Assembly (NCBI GenBank): GCA_030680405.1
Contig: JAUXVT010000065.1
Location: forward strand, 1-34,153
DNA: 34,153 nt
Origin: Thiobacillus sp.
GTDB lineage: Bacteria; Pseudomonadota; Gammaproteobacteria; Burkholderiales; Thiobacillaceae
Direction: 5' to 3'
Shown here: piece by piece, positions 17,967 to 25,447 of the stretch
Numbering within the stretch: position 1 is the stretch's first letter
How the letters are laid out: every line of letters starts with the position of its first letter
Translations under genes and position numbers: made by a program
Notes under the pieces: generated by a model
What the model was told of the DNA's origin: nothing
What the model saw: the letters and a program-made list of their open reading frames with translations, nothing else
Databases searched by the model: none

Positions 17967-18221
17967 TCACTCAACGAGATTTGGGAAATCGGTCAGCAAG
18001 GCGCGCGCAAACTCGACCAGTTGCCCGCCCATCCAACTACCCAGCACCGCCAGCACGATCAGCATGACGATGAGCTTGGGCACGAAGGACAGCGTGGGCT
18101 CGAGGATTTGGGTGGCGGCCTGGAACAGGCTGATGGCGAATGCGGTCAACAGCCCCGCCAGCAACAGCGGCGCGGCAAGCAGCATCACCAGCCAGAGCGT
18201 GTCGCGGGCGAGGCCTTCCAT
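17967..18221 (-). CDS. fliQ: flagellar export gate protein FliQ
   Basis: An 84-residue protein with two transmembrane helices (about 12-34 and 49-70), LLTAFAISLFQAATQILEPT linking them and KLIVMLIVLAVLGSWM in the second, as in all FliQ/SctS proteins. It forms part of the helical export pore with FliP and FliR. ATG 18221 shares its A with the fliP TGA stop (TGATG), so translation is coupled. Full length for the family. Confidence 0.92.
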   Translation of the reverse strand: MEGLARDTLWLVMLLAAPLLLAGLLTAFAISLFQAATQILEPTLSFVPKLIVMLIVLAVLGSWMGGQLVEFARALLTDFPNLVE

Positions 18222-18949
18222 CAAAAACTTCCGATCAGCGAGCCGACCAGCAGGTGCCAGCCATCGACCGTGACGAACAACAGCAGCTTCAAGGGCAGCG
18301 ACACCAGTTGCGGCGGCAGCATGATTATGCCCAGCGCGGTCAGCACGGCGGCGACCACCAGGTCGATCACCAGGAATGGCAGCACGACCATGAAGCCGAT
18401 CTGGAATGCGGTCTTGAGTTCGCTGGTGAGAAACGCTGGCGCCAGCGCGGCCAGCGGCACGCTATCCGCCAGTTTGGGGTCGATGGTTTTGTCATCGCCG
18501 ATAAACAGGCTCAGATCCTCGGCGCGGGTTTGCCGCAGCATGAAGCTTTTTAGCGGCTGCGCGGCATGTTCGGCGGCGTCGTTGAAGCTCAGCGCCCCGG
18601 AAAGGTAGGGCTGATAGGCCTCGGCATCGATGGTCTTGAGCGCGGGCGACATCACAAAAATCGTCAGCAACACTGCCAGCCCCGTCAGCACCAGATTCGG
18701 CGGCGCGGTGTGGCTGCCCAGGCCCTGCCGCAGCAGGAACAGCACCACGACGATGCGGGTGAAGGCGGTAAACGCCAGCAGCAGGGCCGGCAAGAACGGG
18801 AACAGCAGCAGCCAGGGCAGGCTCGCGCCCGGCACGCCGATCACCTGCCCCCCCGCGCCGGGCGTCACGCTCAGCAGCGGCACGCTGCTGTCGGCGGCCC
18901 ACGCAGCCGTCGCCAACAGGAACAGCCCGCCCCCCAGTAGCCATCTCAT
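18221..18949 (-). CDS. fliP: flagellar export gate protein FliP
   Basis: A 242-residue core export-gate protein. A cleavable signal peptide (FLLATAAWAADSS) is followed by the family blocks FTRIVVVLFLLRQGLG, APPNLVLTGLAVLLTIFVMSP, EAYQPYLSGALS, FMLRQTRAEDLSLF, LAPAFLTSELKTAFQIGF and VDGWHLLVGSLIGSF. Normal length. It overlaps fliO by 4 bp (ATGA) and shares a base with fliQ, which fits tight translational coupling of the gate subunits. Confidence 0.95.
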   Translation of the reverse strand: MRWLLGGGLFLLATAAWAADSSVPLLSVTPGAGGQVIGVPGASLPWLLLFPFLPALLLAFTAFTRIVVVLFLLRQGLGSHTAPPNLVLTGLAVLLTIFVMSPALKTIDAEAYQPYLSGALSFNDAAEHAAQPLKSFMLRQTRAEDLSLFIGDDKTIDPKLADSVPLAALAPAFLTSELKTAFQIGFMVVLPFLVIDLVVAAVLTALGIIMLPPQLVSLPLKLLLFVTVDGWHLLVGSLIGSF

Positions 18950-19293
18950 GGCGCACGCTCCGCCTGGGGTTTGCTGGGGTCAGCGGGTTTGGGCAGGGTA
19001 TGCAGCAGCCGCACATTGCCGCCGCCCACGCCCAGCAACAGCCAGGTGTTGTCAATCTCTACTACCACCACACGCTCGCGGGTGCCGACCGGGGTCGTCC
19101 CCACCACCTTGACGGCGTCTTGTGAGCCCATGCCCGGCAGATAGCGGCGGGCGAGCCACGCCACCGCGACGAATCCGCCCAGGATCAGCCCCAGACTCAG
19201 CAGCACGGTCAGCATGCTGCTGGCGGTGTCGGGCGCGGCCAGCGCCGAGGACGGAATCAGCAGCAACGCGCCTGCCGCAACAAACTTAGCCAT
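18946..19293 (-). CDS. fliO: flagellar biosynthesis protein FliO
   Basis: A 115-residue small membrane protein assisting FliP assembly. It has a signal-like N-terminus (LLLIPSSALAAP), one transmembrane segment (MLTVLLSLGLILGGFVAVAW), then the FliO cytoplasmic domain with VKVVGTTPVGTRERVVVVEI and WLLLGVGGGNVRLLHTL. AGGAG lies before ATG 19293. It overlaps the preceding unidentified gene by 8 bp and fliP by 4 bp. Confidence 0.88.
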   Translation of the reverse strand: MAKFVAAGALLLIPSSALAAPDTASSMLTVLLSLGLILGGFVAVAWLARRYLPGMGSQDAVKVVGTTPVGTRERVVVVEIDNTWLLLGVGGGNVRLLHTLPKPADPSKPQAERAP

Positions 19294-19750
19294 GCCGTAT
19301 CACTCCTCGCGCCCAGCGCGTCATGTCGGATGTGTGGTGCGGCAGATTCACGGCGAGCGTTGCCTGCGTGCGAGCTGCCGTGATCTGCCACACCAGTGCA
19401 GAAGGCAGCCAGGCCTGCGCCGCCGCATCCAGCCAGCTTTCCGCCAGCGCGGCATCCAGGGTGTGGATCAAGGTGTGGGGCACAAAGGAGGTCACCCCCA
19501 TCACGCGCTGCCCACCAAGACGGCGCGTCAGCCACATGGTGGCAAGCGCGGCATCGGGTTGCCATTTTGGCGACGCCGGTGCGTCGACAGGCGCAGCGGA
19601 CGGTTGCGCCATCGCGTGAACCGGCAGGCGCAGGCGCGCGGTCAGCGTCGCGGCAAGCTTGCGGGTCAGCCGCACCTGCAAGCTGTCGGACGCCGGGGGG
19701 GGCGCTGCCAGAAAAGCGATTTCCGCGGGCGTAAGTTCCAGCAGACGCAT
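19286..19750 (-). CDS. unidentified protein in the FliM/FliN slot of the flagellar operon
   Basis: A 154-residue protein I do not recognise. It is a real gene: ATG 19750 shares a base with the fliJ TGA (TGATG), it overlaps fliO by 8 bp, and the frame is fully open. It begins [14 protein letters not shown] and has no signal peptide or membrane helix. A helical stretch (LTRKLAATLTARLRLPVHAM) precedes a segment with LATMWLTRRLGGQRV and LIHTLDAALAESWLDAAAQAW. That spacing loosely recalls the middle domain of FliM/SctQ C-ring proteins, including a GG where FliM has its GGxG motif. The C-terminal SpoA (FliN-like) domain is absent. Because fliK, L, M and N are all missing between fliJ and fliO, a reduced C-ring or cargo-sorting protein is possible, but this is speculation. 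Confidence 0.75.
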   Translation of the reverse strand: MRLLELTPAEIAFLAAPPPASDSLQVRLTRKLAATLTARLRLPVHAMAQPSAAPVDAPASPKWQPDAALATMWLTRRLGGQRVMGVTSFVPHTLIHTLDAALAESWLDAAAQAWLPSALVWQITAARTQATLAVNLPHHTSDMTRWARGVIRHG

Positions 19751-20202
19751 CAACGTACCCGCCGCCCGGCATCCTGGCGATGCGTCAGTTCAACCAGTTC
19801 GTCGTGCTCACGTTGCTCGCTGCGTCTTTGCTGGATCGCGGCCTGCGCCCGGTGGCGCTGCTCCAGCAGGCGCAGTGCCTTGACCCGTTGCTCCACCTGC
19901 ATCCATTCGGCCAGCCGCGCCCGCCAGTCGCGGTGCGCGGCGTCGATGGCGGCTTGTGCGGCCTGCATTTCGGCGGCCTGCGCGTGCTGCAGACGATTCA
20001 TCTCCCGCAGCTGCGCCGCTGACACGCCATCGCGCAACTGGCTGGCCAACTGCGCAACGTGCGCATCGCGCAGCGTGGTCAGCTGCACCTGGCGCCCGCG
20101 CGCGCGTAGCCAGACGCCGTGCGCGAGCTTGACCGCGCGCGACAGACCTTCGGCACGGCGCTCGGCCAGCTGCAGAATCCGTGCCAGGGAAAACGGCTTC
20201 AA
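19750..20202 (-). CDS. fliJ: flagellar export protein FliJ
   Basis: A 150-residue, almost wholly helical coiled-coil protein, the usual stalk partner of the FliI ATPase. It begins [19 protein letters not shown] and is rich in Arg, Gln, Ala and Glu throughout. Sequence identity in this family is low, so the call leans on length, coiled-coil character and position directly after fliI. The start is TTG 20202 (TTGA overlap with the fliI stop), with GAGG 7 nt upstream. Confidence 0.8.
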   Translation of the reverse strand: MKPFSLARILQLAERRAEGLSRAVKLAHGVWLRARGRQVQLTTLRDAHVAQLASQLRDGVSAAQLREMNRLQHAQAAEMQAAQAAIDAAHRDWRARLAEWMQVEQRVKALRLLEQRHRAQAAIQQRRSEQREHDELVELTHRQDAGRRVR

Positions 20203-21593
20203 CCGAGCACCTCATCCAGTCCTGTACGGGCAGAATCCAGCGACGCGCGTTCACGCATGCCCTGCATCAGATAGCCCTGCATTCTGGGATACAGCCGCAC
20301 GCCCTCGTCCAGCACCAGATCGGCGCCCGGCATATAGGCACCGACGGCCAGCAGGTCGCGGCTGCGCATGTAGCGCGAATAGAGATATTTGAAGCGGCGG
20401 GTGCGCTCCAGCGCCTCCTCGGAGAGCAGGTCGGGCTGGACACGGCTGATCGAGGCTTCGATATCGATGGCGGGGTAATGCCCGGCATCGGCCAGATCGC
20501 GGCTCAATACGATGTGGCCATCGAGGATCGCGCGCGCAGCATCGGCAATCGGATCCTGCTGGTCGTCGCCTTCCATCAGCACGGTGAAAAACGCGGTGAC
20601 CGAACCGCTGCCGCTGCGGCCATTGCCGGCGCGCTCAGCCAGTTGCGGCAGCTTGGCAAAGACCGACGGCGGATAACCCTTGGTGGCGGGCGGCTCGCCG
20701 ATCGCCAGCGCCACCTCGCGCTGCGCCATCGCGTAGCGGGTGAGCGAATCCATGATCAGCAGCACGTGCTTGCCCTGGTCGCGAAAATACTCGGCGATCG
20801 ACATCGCATAGGCCGCGCCGTTCAGGCGCATCAGCGGCGGATGGTCGGCGGGCGCGGCCACCACCACCGCGCGCGCCATGCCCTCGGCGCCAAGGATGCG
20901 GTCGATGACTTCCTTGACCTCGCGGCCGCGTTCGCCGATCAGTCCCACCACCACCACGTCGGCTTCGGTGTAGCGCGCCATCATGCCGAGCAATATACTT
21001 TTACCGACGCCGCTGCCGGCAAACAGGCCGAGCCGCTGCCCGCGCCCCACCGTCAACAGGCCGTTGATCGCGCGCACGCCGACGTCCAGCGTCTGCCGGA
21101 TCGGTGCACGTTCCAGCGGATTGATCGGGCGGCTGTACAGGGGCACGCGGCGCTCCAGCGACAGCGGGCCGAGACCATCGAGCGGCCGCCCGGCACCGTC
21201 GAGCACACGCCCCAGCAGGGCCTCGCCGACCGGCACCTGGCGCACCCGGTCCTGCGCGCGACGACGCGGCACATAGCGCATCCCCAGGCGCGGCGGCTGC
21301 GCCGCCATCGGGTTGTCTGGAATCACCCGCGCGCCCGGCATCACGCCGTAAATGTCGGTGGCCGGCATGATGAACAGGCGGTCGCCGGAAAACCCGGCCA
21401 CCTCGGCTTCGATGCTCTGTCCGCCGGGAACCTGCACATGACACTGGCTGCCCACCGGCAGCCGCAGCCCCACCGCTTCCATCACCAGCCCGGACACCCG
21501 GGTGAGCCGTCCGCTGGCCGCAATCGGCGTCGCCCACCTCACCGCGCGGCGGCAGTTGGCCAAATATTCACGCAGGCGGACGATGCGGTCCAT
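20199..21593 (-). CDS. fliI: flagellum-specific ATPase FliI
   Basis: A 464-residue cytosolic hexameric ATPase that powers and escorts substrates into the flagellar export gate. Walker A is [11 protein letters not shown], Walker [17 protein letters not shown]. The family blocks [32 protein letters not shown] and [22 protein letters not shown] are intact. ATG 21593 ([14 protein letters not shown]) is the real start. The open frame continues 21 codons further into the inserted 291-bp element but that part is not FliI. The ribosome site AGGA just before the ATG lies inside the element's terminal repeat. The gap to fliH is unusual for this otherwise overlapping operon. Confidence 0.95.
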   Translation of the reverse strand: MDRIVRLREYLANCRRAVRWATPIAASGRLTRVSGLVMEAVGLRLPVGSQCHVQVPGGQSIEAEVAGFSGDRLFIMPATDIYGVMPGARVIPDNPMAAQPPRLGMRYVPRRRAQDRVRQVPVGEALLGRVLDGAGRPLDGLGPLSLERRVPLYSRPINPLERAPIRQTLDVGVRAINGLLTVGRGQRLGLFAGSGVGKSILLGMMARYTEADVVVVGLIGERGREVKEVIDRILGAEGMARAVVVAAPADHPPLMRLNGAAYAMSIAEYFRDQGKHVLLIMDSLTRYAMAQREVALAIGEPPATKGYPPSVFAKLPQLAERAGNGRSGSGSVTAFFTVLMEGDDQQDPIADAARAILDGHIVLSRDLADAGHYPAIDIEASISRVQPDLLSEEALERTRRFKYLYSRYMRSRDLLAVGAYMPGADLVLDEGVRLYPRMQGYLMQGMRERASLDSARTGLDEVLG

Positions 21594-21595
21594 TA

Positions 21596-21886
21596 TCCTG
21601 TGAACCCCGGTTGGACGCGTTCGAGTGTGCGGCTGTCGAGCCGGCTGGCAAGGCACGAGAGCGTGGCTGTTGCCGCCTGAGCGGCTTTACAGCCACGGCC
21701 TTCCCCTCGCGGGTGCGAGGCGGCATGGTCATTCCATGCAACAAGGAGCAACGCCGCCAGATGGCTCGACAGTCGTGCAATCGAATGCGTAGCGTTTTTT
21801 AATAGCAATGAAATATCCCGACTGTGATCCATGAAAAAGGATGATAACGATTGCGCGGCAAGAGCGGTCAACCGGGGTTCCCAGGA
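21596..21886. mobile_element. 291-bp MITE-like structured insertion between fliH and fliI
   Basis: The 18-bp ends, 21596-21613 and 21869-21886, are inverted copies (TCCTGkGAACCCCGGTTG, 17 of 18 identical) flanked by TTA/TAA on both sides (21593-21595 and 21887-21889), which fits a 3-bp TAA target duplication. Inside is a second, longer imperfect inverted repeat: 21616-21642 with 21763-21789, 22 of 27 matching, including a perfect 10-bp core. It encloses three smaller hairpins (21663-21696, 21705-21720, 21723-21739). No plausible protein is encoded. This is the organisation of a small non-autonomous element. Removing it with one TAA leaves fliH stop and fliI start as TAATG. Confidence 0.7.
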
Positions 21887-22486
21887 TTATTCGATCCAGT
21901 TCTGGTTGGAACCGAGCACCAGCACCACCTGGCGCCAGCGCGCGGGCAGCGTGGCATCGAGATCGCCCTGCGCGGTTTCGATCAGGCAGCCGCCGCGCAC
22001 AATGCGAACGTCTTCCACGATGCGCAGGCGGTTCTTGTCCAGCACCTGATCGAGATGCGGCCGCACCAGCGCGGCGTCATCCGGATTCAGCAGCAGGCGC
22101 GCCTCGCGGCTGGTTTCCGCCATCTGTTTCAACGCCAGATTGACCACATCGAGAATACGTTCCGGGCGGGCCGCGAGCTCACCCGCCACCACTTGGCGCG
22201 CCACGTCGAGCGCCAGTTCCAGCACCATGTCGGCGAGGCGGAAATCGAAGTTGTCGAGGGTGTTGCCGAAACTGTCGACCAGCTGCTTGATGCGCCCGCA
22301 GGCCTGCTCCCCTTCCACCCGCCCGGCGGCCAGCCCTTCGGCGTAGCCCTCGGCACGCGCGGCTTCGCGCAGCCTGGCCAGTTCGGCCTCGGCATCCTCG
22401 GCGGGCGCCGCCTCTTCGCTTGCGGACGCGGCCAGTTCCACCACCTCCCACTGTTCAAACGCAGTGGTGTCGTCGTGTGTGCTCAT
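21887..22486 (-). CDS. fliH: flagellar assembly protein FliH
   Basis: A 199-residue negative regulator/escort of FliI. It has an acidic, Ala/Glu-rich N-terminus, the glycine-spaced helix EGYAEGLAAGRVEGE typical of FliH/YscL, and a C-terminal ATPase-binding domain with LALDVARQVVAGEL and the VEDVRIVRGGCLIET strand. It overlaps fliG by 4 bp. Its TAA stop (21889-21887) is immediately followed by the inserted element that now separates it from fliI. Confidence 0.88.
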   Translation of the reverse strand: MSTHDDTTAFEQWEVVELAASASEEAAPAEDAEAELARLREAARAEGYAEGLAAGRVEGEQACGRIKQLVDSFGNTLDNFDFRLADMVLELALDVARQVVAGELAARPERILDVVNLALKQMAETSREARLLLNPDDAALVRPHLDQVLDKNRLRIVEDVRIVRGGCLIETAQGDLDATLPARWRQVVLVLGSNQNWIE

Positions 22487-23448
22487 GCCGCCTCCTCTTC
22501 CGGGAACAGGATCGCCCCCTCTGCCGCCAGCCGCCGCAAGGTCGCGCCGGCATCGTCCTGCGCGGCCTGGATTGCGGTCACCGGCAGCGCACCCAGGGTA
22601 TCGAGATCATCGCGCATGCGCTGCGCGGCGGTCGGACTCATCACCGCAGTGAGTGCATCGAGCACCCGCCCGTCGCTGCCCTTGAGCGCATGCAGCAGGG
22701 TGCGCGCGCCAATGTTGCGCAGAAAGGTCTTGCGACTCGCCTCGGGCAGCCGCGCCAGGTCTTCGAACGCGAGATGGCGCACGCGCAGTCGCGCGGCCAG
22801 GTCCGTATCGTTCTGGTCGAGCTGGCTCAGGGCGGCAGCGGCACTGCCCTCGCTCATCTGCCCCAGCAGGCTGGCGACCGTGGCTTCACCCTGCGGCGGC
22901 GCAGCGGGCTCGAGGCTGGCCAGCCAGTCGTCCAGATCGCGCAGCATGTCGGGGCTGGGCGCGTCGCTGTGCGCCAGGCTCTGCAAGGTGTCCGCGCGCG
23001 TTTTGCCGGGCAGCACGTCGAGCACCGCAGCGGCGACGTCGCGCGGCAGCTGCGCCATCACGACGGCAATCAGCTGCGGCGGTTGCGCCTCCAGCAAGCC
23101 GGCAAGCTCCGCCGGTTCGCGCCAGGCCAGCTTTTCCAGCGCCTGCGCACCCGAAGCGCCCAGACGCTGCAGCATCGCCTGCGCGCGTTCCGGGCTCAGT
23201 GCAAGCTTGAGCGTCTCATCGAGAAAACGCCCGGTATCCGCAGCAAACCCGGTCTGCTCGGCGGCTTCGGCAGCGTAATCGCGCAGGATAGCGCGCACAC
23301 GTTCGCGCGGCAGCACCTCCAGTTCGCGCATGGCGCTGCCCAGACGGCTCACTTCCAGCGGGCTCAGGTAACGAAACACGGCAGCCGTTGCCTCCTCGCC
23401 CAAAGCGAGCAGCAGTACGGCGGATTTTTCGATGCCTGCCTGGCTCAT
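22483..23448 (-). CDS. fliG: flagellar motor switch protein FliG (divergent)
   Basis: 321 residues. The C-ring protein that binds FliF and faces the stator. N-terminal GIEKSAVLLLALGEEATAAVFRYLSP is canonical. The EHPQ motif reads EAQPPQLIAVVMAQL, and the C-terminal domain keeps LLHALKGSD and MRDDLDTLG. Aligned by eye to E. coli, K264, D288 and D289 are kept but R281 is Thr and R297 is Pro, so two of five charged motor residues are lost. ATG 23448 overlaps the fliF stop by 4 bp; the longer open frame upstream is a shadow of fliF. Slightly shorter than usual (about 331). Confidence 0.9.
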   Translation of the reverse strand: MSQAGIEKSAVLLLALGEEATAAVFRYLSPLEVSRLGSAMRELEVLPRERVRAILRDYAAEAAEQTGFAADTGRFLDETLKLALSPERAQAMLQRLGASGAQALEKLAWREPAELAGLLEAQPPQLIAVVMAQLPRDVAAAVLDVLPGKTRADTLQSLAHSDAPSPDMLRDLDDWLASLEPAAPPQGEATVASLLGQMSEGSAAAALSQLDQNDTDLAARLRVRHLAFEDLARLPEASRKTFLRNIGARTLLHALKGSDGRVLDALTAVMSPTAAQRMRDDLDTLGALPVTAIQAAQDDAGATLRRLAAEGAILFPEEEAA

Positions 23449-24800
23449 GTGCGCATCCACAGCTTGATGACATCCGCCGTCACGCGCGGATCGGCCAGCA
23501 CCTGATTGCGAGCAGCGTCGAGTTCGGCGTCGAAGTCTTCCACGTGTGCTTCGGTGATGGGTGCCCGGCGGGCACGCAGCCAGCCGACCACTCCGAGCAG
23601 GAGCAGGATCGCCGCGGCGGTCGCCAGTGCCCATGGCGGAAAGGCAACAGGACGGGGCACGCGCAGTGGCGGGCTGACCGGCTGCACCTGGGGAATCGGG
23701 ATGGGCGCCTGCTCCTGGGGCGTCACAGCGGGAAGCTCGGTCTGCGGTTTGGGCGCCACCGCAGGCAACGCATACACGTTCAGGGTGTCGCCGCGCGCCG
23801 ACTGCAATCCCAGCGCCTGACGCGCCAGCTGCCCGGCGCGCTTGAGTTCGTCAGCGCTGGCATCGAATCCCAGAATCACGATGGCATTCACGCACTGGAT
23901 GCGGCCTTCCGGCACGCGCGTGGTGCGCACGGTTTTCTCCAGTGGGCGCGTCTGCCCGGCCACCACGACATTGCGCACGCGCTCGACCGTCTGTCGGGTT
24001 TCGCTGTCTTCCAGCGTGGCGGTCACCTGCACGCTGACGCGGTCTGCGCCCAGCCACGGCGTCAGCACCGCCAGCGCCCGCCGCGCCAGATCCTGCTCCA
24101 GCGTCAGACGCTGCGACTGCGCGACTTCGGGCCCCGCGCCCCCGAGCAATATCCCGCGCGGATCGAGCACCTGCACCTCGCCCCGTTTCAAGCGCGGCAC
24201 GCTGGCGGCCACCAGGGTCTGGATCGTCGTCACTTGCTCCACCGACAGTTGCGCGCCCGGGCGCAATCGCACCAGCACCGCAGCGGTGGCGGGCGGCGCA
24301 TCGCGCAGGAACGGCGAGACCTTGGGCAGGGCAAGGTGGACGCGTGCAAGCTCGACCGCTTCCAGCGCCTGGATCGAACGCGCCAGGTCGATTTCGAGCG
24401 TGTGCTGATAGCGTTGCTGTTCCTGCAGCGACGACGCACCGAAGCGGGGGGCGCGGTCGACTTCATCCTGCGCATCGGCATCGGATTTGGGCAGGCCCCG
24501 CGCGGCCAGACGATAGCGCGCCGCGTGCAACTGCCCGGCCGGCACTTCGATGGTGCCGTCGGCGGCAGACAGGCGATAAGGGATGTCGAGTTGTTCGAGC
24601 GTGGCGATGACTTCGCCGCCGGCGCGGTCAGACAGCTGCGTATACAGCACGCGATAGACAGGGGGGTTGAACCACAGATAGGCGGCGGCCAGCGCGGCCA
24701 GGGGCAGCAGCACCAGCAGGGCAAGCATGAAGCGGCGCCAAGGGCTCGCTTCCGCGATCAGGTCGCGCACACTGCTCAGCCGACCCGGCACGGCACGCAC
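23445..24800 (-). CDS. fliF: flagellar MS-ring protein FliF (short form)
   Basis: 451 residues against the usual 550-570. TM1 is at about 25-46 (LALLVLLPLAALAAAYLWF) and TM2 at about 387-407 (ALATAAAILLLLGVVGWL). Ring-building motifs RVLYTQLSDRAGGEVIATLE and PRFGASSLQEQQRYQHTLE, with ELARVHLALPKVSPFLRD, are typical. The C-terminal FliG-binding tail, VLADPRVTADVIKLWM, is intact. The missing length falls mainly in the third ring domain, where the beta-collar insertion is nearly absent between the QTVERVRNVVV and EKTVRTTRVPEG stretches. No ATG is available in frame: GTG 24800 is used and GTG 24791 is possible. No fliE precedes it; the upstream neighbour is sixA. Confidence 0.9.
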   Translation of the reverse strand: MRAVPGRLSSVRDLIAEASPWRRFMLALLVLLPLAALAAAYLWFNPPVYRVLYTQLSDRAGGEVIATLEQLDIPYRLSAADGTIEVPAGQLHAARYRLAARGLPKSDADAQDEVDRAPRFGASSLQEQQRYQHTLEIDLARSIQALEAVELARVHLALPKVSPFLRDAPPATAAVLVRLRPGAQLSVEQVTTIQTLVAASVPRLKRGEVQVLDPRGILLGGAGPEVAQSQRLTLEQDLARRALAVLTPWLGADRVSVQVTATLEDSETRQTVERVRNVVVAGQTRPLEKTVRTTRVPEGRIQCVNAIVILGFDASADELKRAGQLARQALGLQSARGDTLNVYALPAVAPKPQTELPAVTPQEQAPIPIPQVQPVSPPLRVPRPVAFPPWALATAAAILLLLGVVGWLRARRAPITEAHVEDFDAELDAARNQVLADPRVTADVIKLWMRT

Positions 24801-24860
24801 CTCGCCTGTGTTGTCGGGTTCGGCTGGATAGCCTTGATGGGTTGGGTAGTCACATGGCGA

Positions 24861-25313
24861 TTATAACCAGTCAGGCGTGGCCACAGCGCGCAATACCACT
24901 TGCAATTGGCCCGCCCGCTCGCGGCCCTGGAACCACCAGATACCGCCTTTTTTGACCGCCAGATCGCCCGCCTGCCCGGCCATGAGCTGCATCGCCACCT
25001 GCCCCAGCGTGGGCTGATGCCCGACGATCAGCACCGGATAGGCGGCATCCGGCCAGCCTGCGGCGGCCAGCACGTCTTCGGCGCTGGCCCCCGGCGCCAG
25101 TGCGGGCGCCTGCTCATATTCGCGCCCCAGCGCCTGTGCGGTTTGCCGAGCGCGGGTAGCCGGACTGACCAGAATGCGAATATCCGGCGGCAGCCGTGGA
25201 TTGAGCCAGTCGGCCATGCGCGCCGCCTGCTTGCGGCCGCGGCCGGTGAGTTCGCGGGTGAGGTCGGGGAGTGCGTCCTCCGCCTCGGTGTGTCGCCACA
25301 AAATGAGATCCAT
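24861..25313 (-). CDS. sixA: SixA-type phosphohistidine phosphatase
   Basis: A 150-residue protein of the histidine phosphatase (phosphoglycerate mutase) superfamily. The catalytic motif is LILWRHTEAED (RHT replacing the more common RHG, as in SixA), with the second His in VLIVGHQPTLGQ and SPATRARQTAQ supplying the phosphate-binding Arg. SixA removes phosphate from histidine of phosphotransfer proteins. ATG 25313 is chosen because GAGG lies 8 nt upstream; a longer open frame to 25406 has no family similarity. fliF follows 60 bp downstream, so it may share a transcript with the flagellar operon. Confidence 0.88.
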   Translation of the reverse strand: MDLILWRHTEAEDALPDLTRELTGRGRKQAARMADWLNPRLPPDIRILVSPATRARQTAQALGREYEQAPALAPGASAEDVLAAAGWPDAAYPVLIVGHQPTLGQVAMQLMAGQAGDLAVKKGGIWWFQGRERAGQLQVVLRAVATPDWL

Positions 25314-25447
25314 CCGGCTTACCTCAAAAAAGTCTGATCCTGAATGCGTGCAGGTGCCTATTGTGCAATAAGCGGGAGAAGGGAAGATAACAGGCCTGCG
25401 CGCCATCCAGCCACCACGACGTCACCCCAACTGCGGATCGGCATGAA

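Noticed and set aside
21593..21871. 92-codon minus-strand frame inside the fliH-fliI element
   Set aside because: It reads through several hairpin stems, matches no family, and lies in a sequence better explained as a structured non-coding element.
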